20,627 nt of DNA from an uncultured Chloroflexota bacterium. Lineage in GTDB: Bacteria; Chloroflexota; Anaerolineae; Caldilineales; Caldilineaceae. The stretch spans positions 1-20,627 of the forward strand of contig CAIOHJ010000078.1 in NCBI GenBank assembly GCA_903858085.1, given 5' to 3'. Made by a program: the position numbers and the translations under genes. This document shows, piece by piece, positions 6,745-16,757 of this stretch. The first letter of the stretch is position 1, and every line of letters starts with the position of its first letter. The notes beneath the pieces are model-generated. The model made no database searches and was not told the DNA's origin. It saw only the letters and a list, made by a program, of their open reading frames with translations.

Positions 6745-8145
6745 TTAGTTGCGCATACGCTCGGCGTTTTCAACTGCCTCTTCGATCGTACCTACCATGT
6801 AGAAGGCCTGTTCGGGCAGGTCGTCGTGCTTGCCGTTGAGGATCTCGCGGAAGCCACGGACAGTCTCCTCAATTTTGACATAGCGTCCATCGCGGCCTGT
6901 GAACTGTGCGGCCACATACATGGGCTGAGTCAGAAAACGCTGGATTTTGCGTGCCCGAGAAACGATCAGCTTGTCATCTTCGCTCAGCTCTTCGACGCCA
7001 AGGATCGCAATGATGTCCTGGAGATCTTTGTAGCGTTGCAGGGTCTGCTGCACCTGGCGTGCCACACTGTAGTGCTCCTCACCTACGATCAACGGGTCGA
7101 GAATACGGCTGGTAGAGCCTAGCGGGTCTACAGCGGGGAACAGCCCCTGGTCAGCCAGCGAACGCTGCAGCGTGATCGTGGCGTCCAGATGGGCAAAGGT
7201 GGTCGCCGGGGCCGGGTCCGTGTAGTCGTCGGCGGGCACATAGACTGCCTGCATCGACGTAATCGACCCTTTTTTGGTCGACGTGATCCGTTCCTGCAGA
7301 TCTCCCATGTCGGTTCCCAAGGTCGGTGCGTAGCCGACAGCGCTGGGCAGGCGGCCCAACAGCGAGGACATCTCGGAACCCGCCTGGACAAAACGAAAGA
7401 TGTTGTCGACGAAGAGCAACACGTCGCGGCCTTCGTCGCGGAAGTACTCAGCCATCGTCACACCGGTCAGTCCGACGCGCAGACGTGCGCCTGGCGGCTC
7501 GTTCATCTGTCCAAAGACCATGACCGTGGAGTTGATTACCCCCGACTCGATCATCTCGCGCATCAGGTCGTTGCCTTCACGGCTGCGCTCACCGACACCC
7601 GCAAAGACGGAGTAGCCGCTATGGAACTCTGCCACGTTGTGGATCAGCTCCTGAATCACGACTGTCTTGCCGACGCCTGCACCGCCGAAAATTCCTGTTT
7701 TGCCCCCCCGTGTGAAAGGAGCGATCAGGTCGACACATTTGACGCCGGTCTCGAACATTTCCGCCTTGGTGCTCTGCTCCGAGAAAGGCGGAGCAGTGCG
7801 GTGAATGGGGTAGGTGGTTTCTGACTGGACATCCCCTTTGCCGTCGATCGGCTGGCCGGTCACGTTGAAAAGACGTCCCAACGTTGCCGGGCCCACCGGT
7901 ACCTGGATCGGCGTCCCATTCGAGAGGCCGGTCATGCCACGGCGCAGACCATCGGTGCTGCCCATCGCCACCGAGCGGACTACATTGTTGCCCAGCTGTT
8001 GTTCGACCTCGAGCACCAGCGTCGAACCGTCATCCATCGCAACCATGACAGCGTCATAGATTTCGGGCAAATTGCCCGATGCGAAGAGCACATCGACAAC
8101 CGGACCAATCACACTTTGAATCGTGCCAACCAATTGCTCAGGCAC
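6745..8145 (-). CDS. atpD: F1Fo ATP synthase beta subunit (catalytic)
   Basis: A 466-residue catalytic subunit of the F1 head, where ATP is made or hydrolysed. Walker A GGAGVGKT is at 154-161. The catalytic Glu is E186 in GVGERSREGNDL, and the DELSEED-type lever is EELSEDD at 385-391. The open frame extends to an ATG at 8166, but that start would sit upstream of a perfect AAGGAGG (8152-8158) that is itself in the frame. The GTG at 8145 lies 6 bases after this Shine-Dalgarno and gives the normal N-terminus MPEQLVGTIQSVIGPVVDV. GTG is therefore taken as the start. It is separated from atpG by 95 bases, the longest gap in the F1 half other than that between atpH and atpA. Confidence 0.97.
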   Translation of the reverse strand: MPEQLVGTIQSVIGPVVDVLFASGNLPEIYDAVMVAMDDGSTLVLEVEQQLGNNVVRSVAMGSTDGLRRGMTGLSNGTPIQVPVGPATLGRLFNVTGQPIDGKGDVQSETTYPIHRTAPPFSEQSTKAEMFETGVKCVDLIAPFTRGGKTGIFGGAGVGKTVVIQELIHNVAEFHSGYSVFAGVGERSREGNDLMREMIESGVINSTVMVFGQMNEPPGARLRVGLTGVTMAEYFRDEGRDVLLFVDNIFRFVQAGSEMSSLLGRLPSAVGYAPTLGTDMGDLQERITSTKKGSITSMQAVYVPADDYTDPAPATTFAHLDATITLQRSLADQGLFPAVDPLGSTSRILDPLIVGEEHYSVARQVQQTLQRYKDLQDIIAILGVEELSEDDKLIVSRARKIQRFLTQPMYVAAQFTGRDGRYVKIEETVRGFREILNGKHDDLPEQAFYMVGTIEEAVENAERMRN

Positions 8146-8151
8146 AGATGA

Positions 8152-8158
8152 CCTCCTT
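8152..8158 (-). promoter_or_regulatory. Shine-Dalgarno that fixes the atpD start
   Basis: AAGGAGG on the minus strand lies 6 bases before the GTG at 8145. Choosing the ATG at 8166 instead would make the ribosome-binding site part of the coding sequence and add seven residues (MISRRSS) absent from beta subunits. Confidence 0.85.
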
Positions 8159-8240
8159 GAAATCAATTTTCATGCACTTTTCAGCATCTGTGTCGCAGCG
8201 GAGCAAGTACTCCTCTGGTCCAGAGACCCGCAGGAACTTG

Positions 8241-9188
8241 TCAAGCCACTGGCAACGCATTTCGCTCCAGCTCGACCGGCAGCCAGTCGCTGCTGCCGGC
8301 ACTGTCCGTATTTTGCTTATTTTCCAAGGCGCTTGTCCCACCGACAATATCGATCAGTTCGCTGGTGATAGCGCCCTGTCGCGCCTTGTTGTACGTGAGG
8401 GTCAGGTCGTCGATCAACTCTCCTGCCGCATCGGTGGCGTTGCGCATCGCCACCATGCGCGCCGAATGCTCGCTGGCCAACGATTCGTAGAGTGCCTGCA
8501 GAATCTGTACTTCGGTGAACCCATACAGGACGCGGTTGAGCACAGCGTCAGCAGAAGGTTCAAAGATGTATTCTGGGGCCATCGTCGCCGACGGTTCGGA
8601 AGGCACGACCGGCAACAGCTTGTGAACGACCGGCACCTGTTGAATCGTGTTGACATAGTCTGTATAGACCATCAACACTTCGTCGGCGTACCCGGAAAGG
8701 TAGTCGTCGATCAGGATGCGTGCGATCGGGCCGATGTCGTAGGGGGTCGGGTTGTCCGGCAGCCCGGTGAATTCGGCTCGCACAACTGGGTCGTAGCGCA
8801 GCAGCCATTCTCGCCCTTTTTTGCCGACTGCCACCACGGTCACCTCGGCGCCCGCCTGGCGTTTTTCCCGCATGAGCTGCGCAACACGGCGCAGCACATT
8901 GGCGTTAAACCCACCTGCCAGTCCACGGTCGGCGGTCATCAGCAAAATTTCCGACCGTTTCACCGGTCGCTGGGTGATGAGCGGGTTGAGTTCGCTCTCG
9001 GTGCTGGTCAGACGCGCGACATAGCTCAGCACCTCGTGCGCCTGCTGCGCATAGGGGCGGGTCGCCAACACCTGCTGCTGGGCCTTGCGCATCTTGGCGG
9101 CCGAGACCGCCTCCATCGCCTTGGTCACCTGCGCAATATTTTTTACCGAACGGATACGGCGTCGGATCTCACGAATTAAGTTCGCCAA
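8241..9188 (-). CDS. atpG: F1Fo ATP synthase gamma subunit with C-terminal extension
   Basis: A 315-residue gamma subunit, the central rotor shaft. It starts with a TTG codon at 9188: ANLIREIRRRIRSVKNIAQV is the conserved N-terminal helix, so no later start is possible, and AGGGAAG lies about 9 bases upstream. The signature DRGLAGGFN is present (residues 85-93). The C-terminal helix ends with the conserved QGAITSELIDIVGGTSAL at about residue 288, where gamma subunits usually stop. Here the frame continues for 27 more polar residues (ENKQNTDSAG... to LPVA). A one-base shift at the GGAAAATAA just after this motif would give a normal stop, so the tail may reflect a mutation or a sequence error. 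It follows atpA by 15 bases. Confidence 0.94.
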   Translation of the reverse strand: MANLIREIRRRIRSVKNIAQVTKAMEAVSAAKMRKAQQQVLATRPYAQQAHEVLSYVARLTSTESELNPLITQRPVKRSEILLMTADRGLAGGFNANVLRRVAQLMREKRQAGAEVTVVAVGKKGREWLLRYDPVVRAEFTGLPDNPTPYDIGPIARILIDDYLSGYADEVLMVYTDYVNTIQQVPVVHKLLPVVPSEPSATMAPEYIFEPSADAVLNRVLYGFTEVQILQALYESLASEHSARMVAMRNATDAAGELIDDLTLTYNKARQGAITSELIDIVGGTSALENKQNTDSAGSSDWLPVELERNALPVA

Positions 9189-9203
9189 GGTAGTTCTTCC
9201 CTG

Positions 9204-10721
<1,518 letters not shown>

Positions 10722-10793
10722 TGGACTTATTTCCTCCTATAACGTGCTGCTTGCCGCACGGTTGCAAGCTGGCCAGCAAAAGGTCTGGGTGTA

Positions 10794-10832
10794 GCAGTCG
10801 AGCTTTGGCAGTCGAGCTTTGGCAGTCGGGCT
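10794..10832. repeat. tandem 14-bp repeat in the atpH-atpA gap
   Basis: GCAGTCGAGCTTTG occurs at 10794-10807 and 10808-10821, with a third partial, slightly diverged copy (GCAGTCGGGCTG) at 10822-10832. It lies in the 150-base untranslated gap between atpH and atpA inside the operon transcript. The origin is probably replication slippage; a regulatory role is not shown. Confidence 0.85.
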
Positions 10833-10871
10833 GCTGCACACGGAAGATCCCGTGTCCCAGCCGACGAGCGT

Positions 10872-11398
10872 TCAGCGAACGACAGAGGCGATCGACTCGC
10901 GCAATGTAGCAAGCCGTGTTGCCACCGAATTGTCGATCAACCGGTCTCCGACCCGCACCCGCAGTCCCCCCATCAGCGATGGGTCAACAGCAAAGCTGAA
11001 CGTCAACCCGGCTCCATATTCGTCGGTGAGCCGCTTGCGCAGCTTGTCCATCTCGCTGTCGCTCAGCTCGATGGCGCTGGTGATCTCTGCTTTCAACGAC
11101 TGGCTGCGGCCAGATGCGATCTGGGCAATCCGGCCAGCCACATCGGCGACCAAAGTGCTGTCGCCCGCGTCGACCATCACCTTGATCAAATTGGCAATTT
11201 CTGCAGGGAAATCGGCGGGCAACAGTTTAGCAAGAGCGGCTGCTTTGTCGGCACCGCTCTTGTTGCCATCCACCAGAAGGGCGGCCAGCTCGGCGTCGGC
11301 AAGGACTTTTGAGAGCTGGTCGAAGGCCTGTTGCCACCGTTCCAGTTGGGCCAGCCACAGGGCTTGGGCGTAGCGGTTCACACGCTCTTGTTTGCTGC

Positions 11399-11402
<4 letters not shown>
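10872..11402 (-). CDS. atpH: F1Fo ATP synthase delta subunit (OSCP-like)
   Basis: A 176-residue delta subunit that ties the peripheral stalk to the top of the F1 head. It starts with RVNRYAQALWLAQLERWQQAFDQL, the six-helix N-terminal domain, and ends with the family's GLRVRVGDRLIDNSVATRL strand-helix near the C-terminus. Length is usual. Its ATG overlaps the TGA of atpF by four bases (ATGA), indicating translational coupling with the b subunit that it binds. Confidence 0.94.
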
Positions 11403-11900
<498 letters not shown>

Positions 11901-12068
11901 AATTTGCCTCCTTCTTCAACCTGCGATCACATCGGTTGGGACGAGAGAGCTGTCAGCGGTTTTGATGGCCAGAGAAGGGCTGCACGCAGACACCCCCGTG
12001 CAGGACGGTTGGCCTGCAAAACGCCGCCATCGCTGACCGGCTTGAACTCTGGCAAGCCAGAATTGAGC

Positions 12069-12089
12069 CAGAGCGCTGCAATCGCTCTG
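12069..12089. other. intercistronic hairpin just after atpE
   Basis: CAGAGCG (12069-12075), a 7-base loop and CGCTCTG (12083-12089) form a perfect 7-bp stem that begins 6 bases after the atpE stop on the minus strand. No U-tract follows. The c subunit is needed in roughly ten or more copies per enzyme, so a hairpin here could protect the atpE message end or cause partial attenuation before atpF. This role is inferred from position only. Confidence 0.5.
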
Positions 12090-12095
12090 CCTGAC

Positions 12096-12323
12096 CTAGA
12101 CGAATTTGAGCAGCAGCGCGATCACCAGGGCAAAGATACCGATCGATTCGGCGAAGGCAATGGCCAGAATCATATTGGTCTGGATGGTGCCAGCAGCCTC
12201 CGGGTTGCGCCCCATCGCTTCCATGGCTTTGGAACCGATCAAGCCGATCCCGATGCCAGGTCCAATTGCGCCCAAACCCATGGCCAACGCAGCGCCAAGC
12301 TGTTTCAATGCATCGACATCCAT
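12096..12323 (-). CDS. atpE: F1Fo ATP synthase c subunit (proton-type proteolipid)
   Basis: A 75-residue two-helix hairpin forming the rotor ring in the membrane. Helix one is Gly-rich (GLGAIGPGIGIGLIGSKA); the polar loop is GRNPEA (R39-N40-P41); helix two carries the ion-binding carboxylate E59 (FAESIGIF). Sodium-binding c subunits have Gln in helix one in the pattern GPGIGQG; here that position is Ile26 (GPGIGIG). By known rules this favours proton coupling. AAGGAGAT is placed 7 bases before the ATG, a good ribosome-binding site. A hairpin follows the stop (12069-12089). Confidence 0.97.
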   Translation of the reverse strand: MDVDALKQLGAALAMGLGAIGPGIGIGLIGSKAMEAMGRNPEAAGTIQTNMILAIAFAESIGIFALVIALLLKFV

Positions 12324-12384
12324 TTTTCGATCTCCTTTTGGTGAATGAGATGACTCTGTGCCAAATTCAAAAATCGTTTGAATC

Positions 12385-13385
<1,001 letters not shown>

Positions 13386-13439
13386 GGTGCAGAATGCTCC
13401 TTCGGCAACAAGGTGATGGGCCGGCAACCGGCTGGCTAA

Positions 13440-13739
13440 CTAAAGAATCGTTTTGTCTGTGTCTGGCAAATTGTCTGGGCCGCCAGCACAGCCATTTTCA
13501 CGTCTGTTCTCGTCTAGCGGGGCAACCCGCTCGATTACTCTGTCAAGCTGCCACAACGCTTTGCGCAGCACCACAATCGTCGCCAATGGAATGCAAAAAA
13601 TTCCAGTGCCCAACAGCAGATAAGGCGACGTCTCCAGCAGACGATCCAACAAAAACGCGCTGCTGACCGGGACCCACAACGTCCACAGTAGCCGTTTGGT
13701 CAGCAAGCGCCAATCCAAACCAGTGTGCAGGTCGTACAC
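13440..13739 (-). CDS. AtpZ/AtpI-type ATP synthase accessory membrane protein
   Basis: A 99-residue small membrane protein and the first gene of the atp operon, 54 bases ahead of atpB. Two hydrophobic helices lie at about residues 17-35 and 39-62. The segment LLDRLLETSPYLLLGTGIF fits the AtpZ pattern (LD, then TxP, then a Gly-rich second helix), though several of the usual glycines are replaced. AtpI/AtpZ proteins are thought to help c-ring assembly or magnesium supply; they are not part of the final motor. The tail from about residue 65 is polar and probably cytoplasmic. The start is GTG at 13739 with AGGTGA a few bases upstream. Position in the operon is the strongest support; sequence similarity is modest. 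Confidence 0.8.
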   Translation of the reverse strand: MYDLHTGLDWRLLTKRLLWTLWVPVSSAFLLDRLLETSPYLLLGTGIFCIPLATIVVLRKALWQLDRVIERVAPLDENRRENGCAGGPDNLPDTDKTIL

Positions 13740-13753
13740 AATTCACCTGGCGT

Positions 13754-13825
13754 CTGTCACACACTCTCTGTCACACACTCTCTGTCACACGCTTAGCAGC
13801 TGTCACACGCTTAGCAGCTGTCACA
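13754..13825. repeat. five direct repeats TGTGACAG in the atp operon leader
   Basis: The plus-strand octamer CTGTCACA occurs at 13754-13761, 13768-13775, 13782-13789, 13800-13807 and 13818-13825. Spacings are 14, 14, 18 and 18 bases. The array is made of two kinds of tandem unit: a 14-mer with ACTCT between octamers and an 18-mer with CGCTTAGCAG. It lies between the predicted transcription start (about 13850) and the GTG at 13739, so it is transcribed as UGUGACAG repeats in the leader. Function unknown. Confidence 0.9.
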
Positions 13826-13856
13826 GGCGTCCTCTATGTCCATAAAAGCTTTGCAG

Positions 13857-13886
13857 ATTATAGCAAGCCACATTTTGCCTGCGCAA
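13857..13886 (-). promoter_or_regulatory. extended -10 promoter of the ATP synthase operon
   Basis: On the minus strand a perfect TATAAT (13857-13862) is preceded by TGC, which makes an extended -10 (TGn). A weak -35, TTGCGC (13881-13886), lies 18 bases upstream. The predicted start near 13850 leaves a leader of about 110 bases containing the TGTGACAG array. Confidence 0.75.
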
Positions 13887-13920
13887 ATTTTCACATGTAT
13901 GTTAACCGATTGCAGGAACC

Positions 13921-13941
13921 TCGCTCTCTATTGGAGAGCGA
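13921..13941. promoter_or_regulatory. palindrome midway between the divergent promoters, candidate operator
   Basis: TCGCTCTC (13921-13928), a TATTG centre and GAGAGCGA (13934-13941) form a perfect 8-bp inverted repeat. Its centre (13931) is within a few bases of the midpoint between the predicted atp start (about 13850) and the predicted glycosyltransferase start (14007). The placement suits a regulator binding site acting on both genes; no regulator family was recognised. Confidence 0.5.
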
Positions 13942-13994
13942 CAGGTTGAATCTGTCTGCAGCTCGGTTGTCTAAGTCAGACTGCCCCTGTGTGC

Positions 13995-14000
13995 TATAAT
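13995..14000 (+). promoter_or_regulatory. extended -10 promoter giving a leaderless glycosyltransferase transcript
   Basis: TATAAT at 13995-14000 is preceded by TGC (extended -10). The ATG at 14007 starts 7 bases after the hexamer, which is where transcription should begin. No Shine-Dalgarno and no good -35 at 17 bases are seen. Such TATAAT-N6-ATG spacing is the usual sign of a leaderless mRNA. Confidence 0.75.
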
Positions 14001-14006
14001 CGCCCC

Positions 14007-15992
14007 ATGCGCTTGTCTCGGAGTTGGTTCGGGTTTGTGGCTGTGCTGGCTGTGGCAGCAGGGCTCCGTCTCTGGCAGATCGATACCATTCCTCCCGGGT
14101 TTCATTTCGATGAAGCCTTTGAGGGATTGGAAGCCTGGCGGATCTGGACCGATCCAGCCTATCGCCCGATATTTTTGGCCGGAAATTTTGGGGTTACCCC
14201 AGCCAATTCCTACGCCAATGCCTGGATGTTTGGTCTGTTTGGCTGGTTTGGCGGCGAACCCGGGCCTGTGGCGATGCGTGTGACTGCCGCTCTGTTCGGG
14301 GTGCTGGGAGTCGCTGCGGTGTGGGCTGCTGCCGACGAGCTGCGGCAGCTCCACCCGACCCGAATCAGCAAGGGGTATCCTTGGTTGGCAGCCGGCCTGC
14401 TGGCCACCCTCCGCTGGCATCTGCACTTCAGCCGGATGGGGATCGAGCCGATCCTGGTACCACTGGTGGCCGCAGGATCCCTCTGGCTGTTGTTGCGTGG
14501 CTGGCGGAAGCGCAGCTGGCTGGCCTTCCTTGGGTTTGGTGCGCTGACTGCGCTCAGCCTCTATGTCTATCAGGGGGCCTGGGTTTTGCCGATACTGCTG
14601 GCTGCAGCCTGGGCCCTGCTTGTCTGGCAGGCACGGGGGAGGATCGGCCTCCTGCGGTGGGCAGGCTCCGCAGGAGCTGTTGCAGTCGCGCTGCTGCTCG
14701 CTCTGCCGTTGTTGCTCTTCGCGCTGGAGCAGCCGGCACTCTTTCTGCTGCGCCCGGAACAGATCGCTGGCAGTGGGGAGAGCGGTGCACGTCAGACCCT
14801 GGTCGAGCATGCGCTCGCCTATCTGCTGATGTTTGTGCCGTGGCTGCAGGCAGGAGATCCAGACCCGCGCCGGAATCTGCCTGGGCTGGCAGCGCTCAAT
14901 GTCTGGCAGGCGCTCCCTTTCTGGTTTGGGGTGGGGCTGGCTGTGCGCCATGCTCGCCAGACCAGCCATGCGCTGCCCCTGCTCCTGTTGCCCGGGCTGC
15001 TGTTGCCTGGGGTACTGAGCGAACATGCCCCCCACTACCACCGCGTGCTGGGTGCAGCCGCCCCGGTCGCGCTGTTGGGCGGGCTGGGGCTCGACTGGAT
15101 CTGGCACCGGGCCCAGTCAGCGCGCCGTGGCTGGGCGGGCTGGCTGAGCGTGCTGCTGCTGGTGGCAGGCGCCGGGGTCTCGGCACGCGACTATTTTGTC
15201 CGCTGGGCAGCCTTGCCAGATCTTTTCTATGCGTTCGACGTAGGCCTCTGGGAGGTCAGCCAGCAGATCGCTGCCCAGCCTTCCGGAAGCCCAGTCTATC
15301 TGACGCCGCGCGCCGCAGACCATCCTACCCTGGCCTTTGCCTGGAGCACACAGCCCGGAAGCCATCCCCCCCCCGTATCGTTCGACGGCCGCCATATTCT
15401 GCCAGCCACCGCCGGCCGCACGCTGCAGCCAGAGCTCTACGTCGTCCTCGAGAACGAAGATTTTCGCACCCGGCTGCTGCTCCCGGAGCTGCTGCCCGAC
15501 GCGACGGTCACAGAGACGATCAGGGACTGGCAGGGAGAGGTCTATGCCAACAGCTACCTGCGCCCCGCTGGCAGCTCCTTGCAGCGCACACCGACCACCG
15601 CAGCCGCAGTGGAGCTGGGCGACGGGATCGGGCTGGCCGGCTACGATGCCCAGGGGGCCCTGCTGGAGAGCGGCCGCATCCTGTACGTCCAGCTCTACTG
15701 GGATGTGGCCGCGCCCCCGCAGCAGGAATGGACCACCTTTGTCCATCTGCGCGGGCCCCTTCCCGAGAAGACACAGCAGGTCGCCGGTACAGACAGCGTG
15801 CCAGGGGGCGGCTCGCTCCCGACCCGGCGCTGGCAGGCCGGCTGGAGAATCCTGGACGAGTACCAGCTGCAGTTGCCGGCCGACCTGCCCGCCGGCCGGT
15901 ACCAGCTGGCGGTCGGGCTGTACAACCAATCCGGTGCCCAGCTGCCGGGCACCGGCGGCGGCCACACACTGGGGGAGGTGACCCTTGAATGA
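14007..15992 (+). CDS. membrane glycosyltransferase, GT-C fold (family 39/ArnT-like), with C-terminal beta-sandwich domain
   Basis: A 661-residue protein. A basic N-terminus leads into a first membrane helix (residues 7-23). The following outer loop holds the acidic pair D35-E36 in PPGFHFDEAFEG, as in GT-C enzymes that use polyprenyl-phosphate sugars. Roughly ten hydrophobic helices fill residues 70-400. The last 120 residues (GIGLAGYDAQGALLESGR onward) form a non-membrane domain with conserved LYWDV, FVHLRG and AGRYQLAVGLYNQSG, a beta-sandwich tail I associate with chloroflexotal members. The frame could begin upstream at a GTG (13989), but that lies over the -10 hexamer, so the ATG at 14007 is chosen. 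Acceptor unknown. First gene of a four-gene cluster; it overlaps the next gene by 8 bases. Confidence 0.85.
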   Translation: MRLSRSWFGFVAVLAVAAGLRLWQIDTIPPGFHFDEAFEGLEAWRIWTDPAYRPIFLAGNFGVTPANSYANAWMFGLFGWFGGEPGPVAMRVTAALFGVLGVAAVWAAADELRQLHPTRISKGYPWLAAGLLATLRWHLHFSRMGIEPILVPLVAAGSLWLLLRGWRKRSWLAFLGFGALTALSLYVYQGAWVLPILLAAAWALLVWQARGRIGLLRWAGSAGAVAVALLLALPLLLFALEQPALFLLRPEQIAGSGESGARQTLVEHALAYLLMFVPWLQAGDPDPRRNLPGLAALNVWQALPFWFGVGLAVRHARQTSHALPLLLLPGLLLPGVLSEHAPHYHRVLGAAAPVALLGGLGLDWIWHRAQSARRGWAGWLSVLLLVAGAGVSARDYFVRWAALPDLFYAFDVGLWEVSQQIAAQPSGSPVYLTPRAADHPTLAFAWSTQPGSHPPPVSFDGRHILPATAGRTLQPELYVVLENEDFRTRLLLPELLPDATVTETIRDWQGEVYANSYLRPAGSSLQRTPTTAAAVELGDGIGLAGYDAQGALLESGRILYVQLYWDVAAPPQQEWTTFVHLRGPLPEKTQQVAGTDSVPGGGSLPTRRWQAGWRILDEYQLQLPADLPAGRYQLAVGLYNQSGAQLPGTGGGHTLGEVTLE

Positions 15993-16725
15993 CGCTGGAA
16001 CGCTGCTGCCAACGCTCTATGCGGCGGATGAAGCTGGAGGCTGGAATACCGGGATGCGGGCGATCAGCCATGCCCTTCTGGCCGGCGTCGCAGTTCCCTC
16101 TGGCCCCCAGCTGGAGCTGGGCTGTGGCGGCGGGGCTTTTGTGCGGGAACTGGCCACTCTGGCCGGAATTGATTCCCCGGTGGTCGGGCTCGATCTGCGC
16201 GGGGATGCGCTGCTCTTTGCCCGCAGCCGCGCCGCCGGTCTTTGGGTGAACGGCAATTTGCTGACATTGCCGTTTGCAGCGGCCACGTTTGCCCTGACTG
16301 CGGCGCTCGATGTCCTCGACCAGGCTGGAGTCGACGCCGAGCTGGCGCTGGCGCAGATCCACGATCTGCTGCAGCCGGGTGGGGTGGCGGTGCTGCGGGT
16401 CAGCGCCCACCCCTGGCTCTACGGGCCACACGATGTCGCTTTTGGCACCGGACGCCGCTACACGCGCAACGAATTTGTCCGCCTGGTGCGCGATGCCGGG
16501 CTGCTGCCCCAGCGGGTCACCTACGCCAATTGGCTGCTGGCCCCGGCGGTGATGGCGGTGCGGCTGGGCCAGCGTTGGGGGGTGCTGCCCTTTTCGCAGA
16601 GCCTTTACACAGGCACACAAAGCCACCACCTGCTCGCCACAGCCCTGCACAACGAGGCTGCGTGGCTGCGCCGCCACGACCTTCCGTGGGGCACCAGCCT
16701 TTTGGTCGTGGCCCGCCGTCTGTGA
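15985..16725 (+). CDS. class I SAM-dependent methyltransferase
   Basis: A 246-residue protein with motif I LELGCGGGAF at residues 43-52 (SAM-binding Gly-rich loop) and the acidic end of strand two at GLDLRGDALLFARSR. The motif-IV region is AALDVLDQAGVDAELAL, and LQPGGVAVLRVSAHPWL follows as the post-motif strand. This resembles Methyltransf_11-type small-molecule or glycan methyltransferases; the substrate cannot be read. The start is TTG at 15985 with GGAGG ending 6 bases upstream. The ATG at 15989 is in another frame and reaches only 86 residues. The 8-base overlap with the glycosyltransferase suggests coupled translation and a role on the same glycan. Confidence 0.85.
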   Translation: MNDAGTLLPTLYAADEAGGWNTGMRAISHALLAGVAVPSGPQLELGCGGGAFVRELATLAGIDSPVVGLDLRGDALLFARSRAAGLWVNGNLLTLPFAAATFALTAALDVLDQAGVDAELALAQIHDLLQPGGVAVLRVSAHPWLYGPHDVAFGTGRRYTRNEFVRLVRDAGLLPQRVTYANWLLAPAVMAVRLGQRWGVLPFSQSLYTGTQSHHLLATALHNEAAWLRRHDLPWGTSLLVVARRL

Positions 16726-16757
16726 AGAGATGCCAGCCGTTACAAGGAAGGAAAAAG

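Noticed and set aside
13754..13825. Repeat array considered as a CRISPR or as replication iterons
   Set aside because: The core is only 8 bases with 6-10-base gaps that are themselves repeated, no cas or rep gene is nearby, and it lies in an operon leader.
13754..13825. CRP/FNR binding site (TGTGA-N6-TCACA)
   Set aside because: Only direct TGTGA half-sites are present; no properly spaced inverted half-site was found, and the position is downstream of the transcription start.
13971..15107. 378-codon minus-strand frame crossing the divergent promoter region
   Set aside because: Gln/Pro-rich antisense shadow of the glycosyltransferase; no ribosome-binding site or domain.
14321..15988. 555-codon frame overlapping the membrane glycosyltransferase on the same strand
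   Set aside because: Ala/Arg/Pro/Gly-rich shadow frame; the other frame has membrane helices and conserved motifs.
15520..16677. 385-codon minus-strand frame
   Set aside because: Antisense to the glycosyltransferase end and the methyltransferase; no domain seen.
16242..16757. Upstream extension of the GT2 frame
   Set aside because: It overlaps the methyltransferase in another frame and is Ala/Arg/Gly-rich; the ATG at 16758 has a ribosome-binding site and begins the GT-A fold.
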